From positions 685,283 to 749,282 of the forward strand of contig CAJNOI010000015.1 in assembly GCA_905250115.1 (NCBI GenBank): a stretch of DNA of 64,000 nt, given 5' to 3'. How positions within the stretch are numbered: the stretch's first letter is position 1; every line of letters starts with the position of its first letter. Shown piece after piece: positions 27,504-39,019 of the stretch. The notes beneath the pieces are model-generated. The model had not been told where the DNA came from. It made no database searches and saw nothing but the letters and a program-made list of their open reading frames with translations. A program made the position numbers and the translations under genes. This DNA comes from Adineta steineri (Eukaryota > Rotifera > Eurotatoria > Adinetida > Adinetidae).

Positions 27504-27790
27504 TCTTAATTTAATACAAGAAAAAATAAGTCAATTGAAACGAGATGAGCAAGCTTCAAAGACTGTTTGTTTATTTATTCCCACCAATAAAAAGACAGTT
27601 ATAGACCTCTATCGTTTGTTGGAAAACATCTGTTGAAGCTTCTACCTAGTAATATTAAATAAGCATTTCTTTTCTATTAGATTTTTTAATAAATTATAAT
27701 ATGAACAGTTTTATTTAAAAAAAAGATGCAGAAGACAAAAAGTGAAATATGTCTAGAGAAAATATTATTTCACAATTTTATTTAGATAAA
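27504..27790. promoter_or_regulatory. Divergent promoter region of the SHARPIN-like cluster
   Basis: Only 287 bp separate the ANAPC15 ATG (minus) from the SHARPIN-like 3 ATG (plus). Genes on both sides continue away from it in closely spaced series. A pyrimidine tract and AG at 27784-27785 look like the acceptor used just before the plus-strand ATG. Confidence 0.45.
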
Positions 27791-29016
27791 ATGAGTAATG
27801 CAGGTTATTCTCAAAGTCGTATTCAATTTATACCTAATGATCAACCACGTTCTGAACAACGTAATTATTCAGATAGATCATTAGTCCAATTGATACAGCT
27901 TGACTTTACCGATTATACACTACAAGCACTTGATATAGATAATAATCGTACCGTATGACAATTATTTCCTTGAATTATTGATTATAAAAATAATATTTTA
28001 CTATAGATAATCTTTAATATTCCTCTTAAACAACGAGCTCAATATAAAATTGGAAAAACAGTCAATAATCCAGATGAAGTTCAAGATCAAAATGGAACTT
28101 ATTATTTATGGTTAAATGCTCAATCACGAGCTAAATTTCATGAAGCATTAGATATATGTTTTCAACAAATATCTTTATTAACAAATGGATCACCTGAGTC
28201 ACCTACTCAAACACCTGTCTATAAATCCGATGAAAAGTCACCACATAAATATGAACAATCACGAGGTGTACAACCAAAGTTACCAACACGATCAAATGAA
28301 AATGGTAAGACTTTTTGATTTTAATGTAAATGAGAAGATATCTTTACGATAGTTTTTATGATCATGCACTACTTCCATGATATTTATTTTTGTATGACTA
28401 GAATTTATTAACATGCGATCACGAATTTCATGATGAATATATATTATTTACTACAGTTATAAAAACCATTCTATGGACATATATCTTACTTTTTGTTTTA
28501 ATTATGTAGGTCTTCTAATTGATATTTATCAATTAGGACAAAATATTAGACAAGGTAATATTGATGAAGCTGTTGGATTAGCAAAAAAATTAGCTCAACA
28601 AAATATTCCACTTCAAGCAAGTCCCTGGAATGGACAGAAAGAAGAAGAAATAATTGAGTATGTGTTGACACAAAAACAATTTCTTTGCTATTTTATATAT
28701 AATTGTTTAATAAAATAGAGTTAAAGTTAAAATCGACAGTAATGAACCAAGAATTAGTAATAAATATAAAAATGAAATGATAATAAGTGTTTATCCATCG
28801 ACAACAATTCAGGAACTATGTCTTATTGTAAGAGAATTTGTTTTACCTATTCTGAAAACTTTTGTATTTTTTCTATAGTTTGAACATTGTCATAATTTTT
28901 CACCATTAAATCAATATTTTTTTGTCAATGGTCATTTAGCTCATCACGATTCAACAATGAAAGATTTAAATATTCGTTCAAATTCACTTTTTATATTATT
29001 TATAATTCAACAATGA
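27791..29016 (+). CDS. SHARPIN-like protein 3 (PH-like, LTM, UBL)
   Basis: Five exons: 27791-27952, 28007-28304, 28510-28657, 28719-28827 and 28879-29016, giving 284 residues. I start at the ATG at 27791, not at 27749, because TTTAG-ATAAA-ATGAGTA here matches the acceptor-leader-start of copy 4. The PH-like part has SRIQFIPNDQPRSEQRNYS near the start and NGTYYLWLNAQSRAKFHEAL. After a linker comes the LTM-like helix (IRQGNIDEAVGLAKKLAQQN), like HOIL-1/SHARPIN tethering segments. The UBL follows (VKVKIDSNEP, FFVNGHLAHHDSTMKDL) and ends LFIIQQ. There is no NZF. The LTM exon is 148 nt with phases 1/2, exactly as in copy 4. The 205-nt intron before it is unusually long. Confidence 0.65.
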
Positions 29017-29102
29017 TATTTTTTTATAATATATATTCAAATATTTGATTTATCAGTGCTTATTGTGATAATCAAAACTTTTTTTTTTAATTTTAGATAA
29101 AA

Positions 29103-30268
29103 ATGAGTATTGTAGCATATAGTACGTGTCGTATTCAATTTATATCGAATGATTCACAACGTTCTCAACAGAATTATTCTGACAGATCTCTAATAGAATT
29201 GAGAGCCTATGATTATGCTGATTATTCATTACGAGCACTGGATATGGAAGCTAATAAAAAAGTAGGATAGTTACTATTATTGATTTAGAATTTATAAAAA
29301 ATAGATTTTATTCTAGGAAATTTTCAATATTCCTCTTAGGCAAGTAGATCAATATAAACGTGGAAGATCAGCTAATCAACCCGATGAAATTCCTACTAGA
29401 AATGGAATGTATTATATATCATTAAATCCTACATCACGAGATGAATTGCATAAAGCATTTGATGGAATTTTTCAACAAATAGCTGATAAGGAACAATCAG
29501 ATGTTAGTAATCAAGTTACTAATCACAGCAGGGATAATTCTAATGATGTACATGATGTTTCTGTAAAAAGTAAGATTTTGATATAAGAAAATGTTAAATA
29601 ATTTAATAGTTACAAGGAAAACATATTAAAATTATGTTGTATGTATCTTATAGATCTTCTACTTGATATTCATCATCTGGGTACATGTATTCAACAAGGT
29701 GATTCAGATACAGCTGCTCAATTAGCTTCACAATTAGCTTCGAAACCCGTTCGTTTTCGAACCAAATCATCTAAAAATATACGAGAAGAAAAGCCATTTA
29801 TGTATATATATAAGAAAAAAGAAGAACTGTTTTCTTGAAATTTTGTTTTTTATTATTATTAATACATAGAGTTCAAATTCAACTTGATGGGAATGAATAT
29901 GACATTGATCACCATGGTGCAACAATTCCAATGAGTGTTTTCCAATCAACCACCGTTCGTGAATTACGAGCAGCTGTATACGGTAATTTATCAGTCAATC
30001 AATATGTTTTTGTTAATGGTCATTTAGCACATGATAATTCATCAATGAGCGATTTAAATGTTGGACCAAATTCTTTATTTATATTGTTTTATTTAACACA
30101 TGCTAAATCATTTACAGATAATGTAAATCTATTTTTGTTCCAAGAATATAAGAAATATATTTTTCTATTTATTGATAGGGTCCATGGCAGTGCAGAAATT
30201 GTACTTCAAATAATAAAGAGAATATTTTTCGTTGTAGTTTATGCTCCGCAGCACGTGCAACAGACTAA
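29103..30268 (+). CDS. SHARPIN: SHARPIN-like protein 4 (PH-like, LTM, UBL, NZF)
   Basis: Five exons: 29103-29261, 29317-29569, 29654-29801, 29870-30122 and 30179-30268, giving 300 residues. It is the most complete member of the cluster: a PH-like part (STCRIQFISNDSQRSQQNYS; NGMYYISLNPTSRDELHKAF), the LTM-like helix (GDSDTAAQLASQLASKPVRF), the UBL (VQIQLDGNEYDID; VNGHLAHDNSSMSDLNVG), and, on its own last exon, an NZF zinc finger with Cys spacing W-x-C-x2-C-x10-C-x2-C (PWQCRNC ... FRCSLC). PH, UBL and NZF in that order is the SHARPIN architecture. SHARPIN binds HOIP through its UBL, pairs with HOIL-1 through the LTM, and reads ubiquitin through the NZF. An acceptor at 29095-29096 precedes the ATG by six bases. 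It starts 86 bp after copy 3 and ends 123 bp before the HOIL-1-like gene. Confidence 0.7.
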
Positions 30269-30391
30269 AAAATTATATTTTTTTCAATATTTCTATGTGT
30301 TATAATCTGTGATAATTTTACATACTTAAGTCTTCTTTTTTATATCAATTATTATTTTAGATATTATTTGTAATGTTTTAATCAATCAAAT

Positions 30392-31443
30392 ATGGCTACT
30401 TCTTCAGCCGGAAATGTAAGAATAAATTTATGTGATTGATAGTGAAAAGAATTCTTTTTCGTTAGACTACCAGTGAATCAACTTCAAATACAGCGCCAGT
30501 GGTAAAGAAATGTTTTTTTGTATAAAAATAATATTTTTTTAACTTCTTCTGTTGATCTAGTCCGCTTACTGGGAATGTATTGACTGTCATGCTTATAATC
30601 AATCAGGACGTAAATCATGTAAAAGCTGTCGTCGTCTTCGTCAAGATTTACTTAATCAATGTCTCAAAGAATCGAAAGTTCATGATGTAATTATGATAAT
30701 TTTCGTTTTGAATAAGTAAGTTTATTCTTATATTTTCTAATAGCTTGAAACAACAAATGTTGAACCCAAATTACCGACACCTACTAGACATATACCTCTA
30801 AATAATACTGAATCATCTGGTTTTACAGCACCAACAACACAACCAGTAACAATTAGAAAAAAAAACTAAAGTTTTTTATTATTGAATTTATATTTTTATT
30901 TAAGCCGCCAAATTGGTATTGTGTCATTTGTTCTCATCATAATTGTGATAATAATTCAGCAACAAATTGTGCTGGATGTGGAAGTGTTTTTATGACAAAT
31001 ATTGAATATCTTAATTTTGTACATGAACAAGAAAAACAACTTTTACGTTATCAAGAAGATTCGAAAGCATTTCAGGAAGATTTACGTGAACAAGCACAAT
31101 CAGCTTATTATAAAAATAATGAAGAATTTGAATGTATTATTTGTTATGAATTTATAGGAAAAAATAAAGGTGTATTATTTCATCATTGTTTACATCCAAT
31201 GTGTAAACGTTGTGTAATACAAATGATTGAAACAAGTACAGAACCATTACTTAAATGTCCACATGATGATTGTACTACAATTATTAGTGAAAGAGAATTA
31301 CGTGGTGTAAGAAAAAAATTTTGATTTCAAAAAAATAATCTTTCTTTTTTTATTTCGATTAATTAGGTTGTGAAAGATATGAGACGTGAGCAAAGATTAG
31401 TCGATAAATTAAATGAAATTGGTGTTCGTTGGGCAGAAAGTCG
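30392..31443 (+). CDS. RBCK1: HOIL-1-like NZF/RING (RBR-type) E3 ligase, 3' end lost in gap
   Basis: Six exons seen: 30392-30415, 30466-30501, 30561-30686, 30744-30845, 30905-31306 and 31367-31443, where the N gap begins. Two NZF-like fingers are visible: WECIDC...SCKSC in exon 3 and WYCVIC...NCAGC in exon 5. Exon 5 then has a RING1 of HOIL-1 type: ECIICYEF, HHCLHPMCKRC, LLKCPHDDC, ISERELRG. HOIL-1 reads ECPVC, ECLHTFCREC and LEREI at the same places. The IBR and RING2, including the catalytic Cys of RBR ligases, would be in the gap or beyond and are not seen; the 130 bases after the gap do not supply them. Unlike HOIL-1 it has no LTM or UBL before the NZF; those parts are in the neighbouring genes. 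An acceptor at 30359-30360 is 31 bases before the ATG. Confidence 0.72.
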
Positions 31444-31543
31444 NNNNNNNNNNNNNNNNNNNNNNNNNNNNNNNNNNNNNNNNNNNNNNNNNNNNNNNNN
31501 NNNNNNNNNNNNNNNNNNNNNNNNNNNNNNNNNNNNNNNNNNN
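31444..31543. other. Assembly gap (100 N)
   Basis: Exactly 100 N, probably a fixed-size placeholder of unknown true length. It interrupts the HOIL-1-like gene. Confidence 0.95.
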
Positions 31544-31667
31544 AAAAATACAACAGAAAAACGAAACAGATTTTTATTCTTCCTCTAACATAAATACAAC
31601 ATATGAATAAAATAAAATAAAATAGAATCATATCTCACTGTTAGAAAATATTTTTTATCGACTCATT

Positions 31668-32060
31668 CTATTCTCCATTAAATTGCATTGCATATTGTCG
31701 ATTAAAACCATTCTCTTCTGATGTAACACCAGTAAATGGTGATGCCATTGATGTTGGATTATTTGTTCCTGCTAATTGTTTTTGATTTGTCATAAATTGT
31801 GAACCAGCAAATATTAATAAACCAACATAGAGAAATGCTGCAATCCAACAGTTATGTGCACGTTGATTATATGCATCGGAAAGATTGTCTTTAAAGACTT
31901 GTTCATTTGTTACATTATGTTCAAATTCAAAATCATCTAATAATGGTGCAGCTTCCATATAGAAAAATGCACCCATTAACAGAAATTGAATAATACCCCA
32001 TACTGATATAACTGAACAGCATACAGATAATTTTGGACCAAGAATAGGCCACCCAACCAT
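31668..32060 (-). CDS. RNASEK: Ribonuclease kappa-like V-ATPase accessory membrane protein
   Basis: Intronless frame of 130 residues starting MVGWPILGPKLSVCC at 32060. Two hydrophobic segments (VISVWGIIQFLLMGAFFYM and CWIAAFLYVGLLIFAG) flank a lumenal loop with ALLDDFEFEH and YNQRAHNC. This matches animal RNASEK (GPKLAACG..LSAWGV; YNLYEQVSYNCFIAAGLY). The protein was first described as a ribonuclease and is now known as a V-ATPase-associated membrane subunit needed for endocytosis and acidification. The C-terminus is about 30 residues longer than the human form and Gln/Asn/Ser-rich. An acceptor at 32073-32074 lies 13 bases before the ATG; TTC17 ends 213 bp upstream on the same strand. Confidence 0.87.
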   Translation of the reverse strand: MVGWPILGPKLSVCCSVISVWGIIQFLLMGAFFYMEAAPLLDDFEFEHNVTNEQVFKDNLSDAYNQRAHNCWIAAFLYVGLLIFAGSQFMTNQKQLAGTNNPTSMASPFTGVTSEENGFNRQYAMQFNGE

Positions 32061-32273
32061 AATGATTTAAATCTAAAGAAAATTAAATCTGAAAAAACAA
32101 AGAAAAAAAAATTTTTTTTAATTTTTATTATTCATTCGATAGTTGAGATTCGAAAGAAATCATCTGGCATACAAAACCCACAGGTGACTGTTCAACCGAG
32201 ATAATACAAGGAAAAACGAAAAAGAATTATGGACGGATTAGAAAAAAGAAAAAAAGCAATATTCATAGGATAA

Positions 32274-35200
32274 TTAACATTGAATAGCATGCAAACGTTG
32301 TTTAGCTGGTTCAAAATCAGATTTTATTTTTAATGTTGATTGATACCATTGTTCAGCATAATCTAAATGACCTTTTCTTGCCATTGCATTCCCTAATGTA
32401 AAATGTGTAAGAAGAAGATCATTGGAATCAATTGATAAAGATTCATATAGTAAATAAATAGCTTCATTTGTATATAATTGACTATTATAAAGTATCAATG
32501 CCATTGAAAGATATGTTAAGTCTTGAACATTAGATGGTGATAATAAATGAGAATGAAAAAGACAATTTAATGCTTGAGATGCATTACCCATAAGACGCCA
32601 ATAGAGTGAAAGTGTATGAAAAAAAAGCCATGAACTATTGTATACAGGTGAATCAAAACCAGTAGCCAAAAAAGATCCAATTAATGTTTTCTCATCACCT
32701 AATATTAGAAGAAATAAAATAAATAAGATCAAAACTAATTCTAATTTACCTCCTTTATTCATTATTGTTGGATTTTTTTCAAAAATTAAATTTAATAAAA
32801 TTGGTTTTAATATTGTTTCAGCTCTATATAAAGTTAAATTTTCATTTGCTTTCTTTATAATATAATCTATTAATTGCATATTTTTTGTTATATTTATTTG
32901 TTCAATAATTGGATATGAACAAATTGGTTCATTAAATTCTAAATTCTCTTTTTTTAATTGTTTAAAAAATGTATTATTTAAATAAATATTTTTTGTTTGC
33001 GGTGATATCCATGTCGATAAATAAGGTGTATATATTATCGATGATATATTTTTACAATCATCTTTATCTATATCAATTGAATTCTTTAATAAATATTTTT
33101 CTTGAATTTCTTTTGATAAAATATAATCATCAGAAAAATATTTTTCATAAATATTCTTATTATTTAATCGAGTTTGATTAATTACTTGTTGTTCATAATC
33201 CATAATCTCAATAAGTTCTTTTAAATGTTCATAGATTGTTGATGGATCACGCCACCATGTCATATTATGTTTAGGATTTAATTCATTAATATCAAGTATA
33301 GTTATATCTCGACATTTTGAAGATTTTCTACCAGTACCATAGATAATACATTTTAATTTACTGTCTTTTAAAAACATATTTTCATAATCATTTGTAAATA
33401 TAAATGAATATTGAAATAATTTTTTATTAGTATCATAATTAATAATTATATGTCCAATATCATAACCTTGTTTTGTAATAGCAAAACCTTGTGAACATTC
33501 ATTATTGATATGATTATTTGAACATAAACCATATAAATGATATGCACGTCGAGCATCAGTGAATAGGTCTTCATGTTTCATAGATGATATTGAAGATGAA
33601 CGATTAAGCCAACGATCCATCGATGAACGATTATCAATATTTGATTGTTGACCTGAGATTCAATATGAGAAATTATATAATTTTATAGTTAGAAAGCAAA
33701 ACATATAAATAGACAAAACAAAAGAAACAAGACAACATACATTGAGCATTTCGATCATGATACGAAGTTAAATATGTACTACTATGAGCTAATGCCATAG
33801 TAGTATCAGATAATTTATAATTCTGATCAGACAACATCAAGGTATATTTCATACTTTCTGCCCGAACTGTTTTTTCATCACAGTGATTTTTATTATCCAA
33901 ACAACCCATCATTTCCCATGTTGTATGCATTGTATAACAATAACTAAGACGCAGTTGACGACGAGCATATATATGTGTTGGATCAATTGTTAATGTACGT
34001 CGATAATATTCTTGTGCTGCTGTATGATTATTTTTTGTTAATGCTAACAGATTTCCAAGAAAATAATTTGTTATTGGTTCATGAGAATTTATTGAATAAG
34101 CTTGTTGAGTTAAATCCAGAGCATCTTCATATTTACCCCTAAAAATAAATTATTTCTTATTACGTCTATTCGCCTTTCCTACATTTACGCTTCAGTTATA
34201 TTTAAATTAGTGAAAGTGCACTATACTTTCAGTAATTGGTAACTTCATATTTGACAATTTTAGAGATTATTTGGTTATTAAAAAATATTTTTATTGTACA
34301 CTAAGAAAATCATATTCTATTTATTTTAAAGGCATTCTCTTACGCCTGTTAAAAGTGCAAACTCGGTTTCCAGCTGATAAAATTTCATGATATTCTCAAG
34401 AACTTTATGTTAATAAACATATCATAAAATCCTGACATTCTTTTTTTCATTACAAATAATGAATATACTTACCAAAGATACAAAATATTGGCAAGATTAA
34501 TAAGTGTTACATCACTCCATTGTTTATATGTATTATTTTTAATAATAGTTTCATGTGCTTTTAATCCACAATCGATCGCATGGGGTAAATGTCCATTAAC
34601 ACGCCAATAAAGTGATGATAATAAATGAACAATCCATTCTGGAATTAAATGTTCATGTTTTTCTCCAACTGCTCTTAAACGTTGACCAAATTCTTCAATT
34701 GGTAATTGTTCATCAATAATTGAATCGATATATAAATATAAATTTAATAACATATTTGTATCATAACGATTTGTTGGTGCTTTTGAACGTGACATACGTT
34801 TTAATACTGGATGATTTTCAATAATTGATAAACGATCATTAATTGGTTTATGTAAAGTACATAATGGTGGAGACCACGGAAGTGGATAATGTTTATTTGG
34901 ATAATTAAGACCTTGATAAAATGCTTGTTTAATATTTGATAAACCTTTATTTTCTAATGGTAACCATACTGTTGGATAATCACCAATAGTAGGTAAACCA
35001 TAATAATGTATTTGACATTCACTATAAATTGGTAATTGTGGTTCATTTACTTTAATTATTGAATTTTGTTTAAGTGGTGGATAAAGTTCATTTGATTGTT
35101 TTAAAAGAAATTCTTTTATCGATGATGATGATGATACTTGATCAATAACATCAGTTGGTAAACGTGATGTTAATGTTTGCCATGTTGCTGTTGATGTTAA

Positions 35201-37033
35201 TGTTATTTGTCTACTTTTTTCAATAGGATTTATTTCATCACTTTCATCATTTAATGCATATGAAGATTGTGTTCGTTTACTAGCCGCAAGACGTACTAGA
35301 AAAACAGAAAGAGAAGTTTTATGTTGAAATATTTCTATTACTTACATGACATAAGATGTTGTTTTATATTTAATAATTCTTCTTCATCATCAGAAATAAT
35401 ATCCTCTTCAATAGTAACTATATTATCACGTGGTCGACAATCATAATGATTAATAATACTATCATTTAATCTTTGCATTAGAAGAAAATTATTATCATCT
35501 ATAGAACAGAATTGTCTTTGTTTCATAATTGTTGAATATTTTTTTTTATTTGAATATAAAATATTCGAAAAATGATCATTATGAAATTTTTCTTTATCCA
35601 ATTTTTTCCAATCACAAATAATTTGTTTTTCTTCTTCTTTCAGTGTACGTAAATAATCAAGAAATGATTGACCATTGGACATATCACGTTTAATAAGTCC
35701 ATTTAAATGTATTAATTCATCAGTTATTGATCGTAGTTGATTTAATTGCGCTAGTTTTGTTTGTAATATATGATGTTTACGTTGTAATGAAAGTTCTAAA
35801 GTTAAATGACAATGAAGTGCATCGATTTTTTGTTGAGATATTGTTAATAAAGACGAGATTGATAATGGACCAAGAGAAGAAGATGAAAGACTAAAAATGT
35901 GAAAAGAAGAAAAACAACTATTTGAATTATGTAATTTTTGTTTACTTACAATTCTAACTGTTGATCATCACTGATTTTTCGAATTCTTTCTAATAGAATT
36001 TTTGTTCTATTATAAAATTGTATGGCTAATAGAAATCGATTATCAATCGTACATAAATTTCCTAAATAATAATGTAAGATTGAACGAATAAATAATGATT
36101 TAACATTTGTTGTTTTCATTCTTAAATGATAATCTAATGCTCTTTCAATAAATACAATTGCATCACGTATATAACCATAACGAAAGACAATATTAGCTAA
36201 TTCAATTAAAATAATATCACTATTATTATTATTTGATTCATAAAAAAGTGCACAACGTAAGCAATCAATTGCATTATCATATGATGAATTGGAATAAAAA
36301 TATCGACTTAAATAAACATAAGCTAACCAAGATGTTCGATTATGATATAATTCATTAATTGACCAAAAAGCTTGTTTATCATAATTTATTGTAGTTGTTA
36401 TATTATTTAATTCATCATCATCAATATGTATAGTTTGTTGTTGATCATAACGAGTAGATATACTTATTAAATGATCAAATGTAAGTAAACCTTTGTAAAT
36501 AAACAAATTTAATAAGAAAAAAAAAATAAGGAAATTTTTTCTTTACTTGTATTTAGTTGACAAAAATGATTACAAGTTAAAATTTTTGTTTTAGGTTTAT
36601 CATTATTTGAATAATTAATTGATAGATTTTTTAATTCAAATGGTATATGAAATGTATCATAAAGATTTATTTTAAGAGTTTTAAATATTAAAGATTCTTC
36701 ATCACGCATAAAATCATTACATTTATCAATATTTTCATCATTATCTTGTTTATCATTATTTACTGGATTTAACAAAGAAGATTCTTCAACATCATCAACA
36801 GCGTCAATATATGTTTGTAAATGATCAACACGCGTTAAACGTTCGGATTGACGAATAAATGCAACAAGATCATATGGACGTGCTAATGTTGAAATAGTTT
36901 TTAATGTATTATCAATGAGTATATTATCTTGATTAACATAAAAGTGAGTACCCAAAAAATATTGTTCCGATAAACATTGAACAATAAATAATAGAAGAAT
37001 ATTTATGAAATGATAAAACATTTTTCTTATCAT
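32274..37033 (-). CDS. TTC17: Tetratricopeptide repeat protein 17 homolog
   Basis: Seven exons on the minus strand: 37033-36547, 36490-35950, 35890-35346, 35295-34473, 34138-33741, 33652-32750 and 32698-32274, giving 1373 residues (human about 1141). A signal-like N-terminus (FINILLLFIVQCLSEQ) precedes GTHFYVNQDNILIDN, comparable to THWVVTEDGKI in vertebrates. TPR units include TSWLAYVYLSRYFYSN, PEWIVHLLSSLYWRVNGH and SSWLFFHTLSLYWRLMGN. The C-terminal AEQWYQSTLKIKSDFEPAKQ agrees almost residue for residue with vertebrate TTC17. The middle (PTVWLPLENKGL) matches the conserved PPENKGL block. The protein is linked to actin organisation and ciliogenesis. The intron at 32699-32749 is 51 nt and free of stops, so retention would keep the frame and insert 17 hydrophobic residues. 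Confidence 0.9.
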
Positions 37034-38542
37034 AATATTTATATGAATACATTAGAATATTTCACTAAATACATTTATTGTATTCATATAGTTGAGCAAA
37101 ATGTAAAATAAATTAGAAAAGTTTTTTTTTTTCCTTTCTTATATATTTTGTTATTGTTATTTTTTTTGACACGTAAGTGATTCATGAGAAATAGTAGGAT
37201 TTACCAATCAGAAGTAATGGGAATTAGGAAAAGCGCCATCTAAAGTTTTCTAGATGGAACTGAATTTTAAGATTGTAAAGAATAATAAATAAATAAGAAA
37301 TACGATTGTGAATTGAATTATTATGTTAACGAGAAAAAGTATTGATATATAATTTATTCTTTTTTTTTTAAATAAAGAATTTGAGTAAAACAAATGAAGT
37401 TACTATATTGTAATTTTTAAAGAAAAAAAATTAAACAATATCAGCTAATCATCCCTGTAAATATTACGTATGTTCGAGATTAAAATTATCGATAACTATG
37501 ATTTCACTTATATAATCAAACTTTGTTAAAGATATTTTCATAGATTTCACTTTTGTTAATATATAGAAATTTGTATGACAAATCATATTATAATGATATA
37601 AGTATACTAGATATTACGAAACGAGTATGATACAACGTTTGCTTAAGAATCCTATTTGTTTCACCGCCCTCATGATGTTAAATATAGATATAATGACAAT
37701 CTATATTTTATCGACATATGTTATAATAATATTAGTTATTTCTATTAGAATTCAATGAACATAAATTACTATGAATGCATTACAAGCTGTCGCATTAGAT
37801 TTCGATCTCAATGTATATTACTAAATATGTGTAATACCGTATTTAAATCTTTATCTTATCTTAAAACTAATGATTAATATCAGAATTTATTATTTAGAAT
37901 TAGTTAAATATAATAAGACATGCTTGAAATTTTGCATACAAATTATGATGTGCTGATAATATAAAATTTATATTTTGGTAATATCGATTTTTGTCCTTCT
38001 CATATTTTTTAGTAATTATCATTTTTACAGACTGTTACTTTTGTATACACTTAGATAAATAATGCATACTAATAATTTGTTTTTTTGTGATTTTTGTATG
38101 ATTTCAGTATACAAATGTCCTTGTCTTATTAACAATTGAAAGAAAGAAATAGTACAGAGAACTTCTTCTACGAATATATTATCATTTTCTATTTAATAAT
38201 AACAAATATTTGAAATACAACTTGTATTCTTTTTCTTGGCTTCTATCAATGTCGTTTCAAAGAAAAAGATACTTCAGTCGTATGACCACAATAAAAATTC
38301 ATATCTTCCGTAGTTTAGAACTTAATTGTACATGAAACTTGTATGCAACTAATTTGAGGGGAAAAAAAGATAAAATATCGAATAATTTCTTATTATATAT
38401 TTCTATCTATGCTATTAATTTTTGTTAGCAGTATAAAAGTATAAAAGTCCTACGGAGAATACAATAATTATGATATAAAAAAATGATTAAAAATCATGAA
38501 AGTAATTAGTTTATTTTAATTCATCGCTGAATGTTAAATATT
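37034..38542. other. Gene-free stretch upstream of TTC17
   Basis: 1.5 kb. A CCAAT box (about 37204-37208) and GCGCCATCT (37233-37241), a YY1-like core, lie about 170-210 bp upstream of the TTC17 ATG and are probable promoter elements. The rest is AT-rich with no gene seen. Confidence 0.4.
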
Positions 38543-39019
38543 TTAACCAACGTTTTGTTGACGTTTATTAGGTGATACTATATGTGGAATAGCAAGAAGT
38601 CGATTTTGGCTTGTGGATTTTTTTCTCTGTCGTTGTTGTTCTTGTTGAACAACAACGTCACCATTTGCTTTCTGAACGAATGTTCGATGAATAACTTGTC
38701 GTTCTGGTGTCGGTAATCGATGGCGTACTTGTCGATAGATAGGGTCTGGTGTTGGTAATACAATTACTTGGCGATGAATTCGAGGTTCACGTCTAGGACG
38801 AATATGTTTTATATTATGCTCAACAAGCTCGGGTGCTCTGGTTGGCGTTGGTGTTCGAAATCGTTTTTGTTGTGGTTTTTGCTGTGGTTTGTGTTGCCTA
38901 AGCGATCTTGCTTTATGATATTTGTTAGGAATAAATTGAGCACCATAATATTGTGTTAATAATGGACTAAGATGTTGATTATACGCATTTGGTGTATAGG
39001 AATTGACGATTGCTGCCAT
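38543..39019 (-). CDS. Unrecognised basic Gln/Pro-rich protein
   Basis: Intronless frame of 158 residues starting MAAIVNSYTPNAYNQH at 39019. It is strongly basic and rich in Gln, Arg and Pro. A loosely repeated phrase of the form R..TPTR/LPTPDP/LPTPER links RFRTPTPTRAPEL, VIVLPTPDPIYRQVRHR and LPTPERQVIHRTFV, followed by QKANGDVVVQQEQQRQRKK. There is no membrane segment or known domain. The regular codon pattern and lack of stops support a real gene. Function unknown; a disordered nucleic-acid or cytoskeleton binding protein would fit the composition. Confidence 0.6.
   Translation of the reverse strand: MAAIVNSYTPNAYNQHLSPLLTQYYGAQFIPNKYHKARSLRQHKPQQKPQQKRFRTPTPTRAPELVEHNIKHIRPRREPRIHRQVIVLPTPDPIYRQVRHRLPTPERQVIHRTFVQKANGDVVVQQEQQRQRKKSTSQNRLLAIPHIVSPNKRQQNVG

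Noticed and set aside
27749..27790. Upstream ATG for SHARPIN-like protein 3
   Set aside because: TTTATTTAG-ATAAA before the ATG at 27791 matches the acceptor and leader of copy 4, so the upstream 14 codons are more likely intron or outron.
38768..38959. Plus-strand frame opposite the basic Q/P-rich gene
   Set aside because: It is the antisense reading of the longer, compositionally consistent minus-strand frame.
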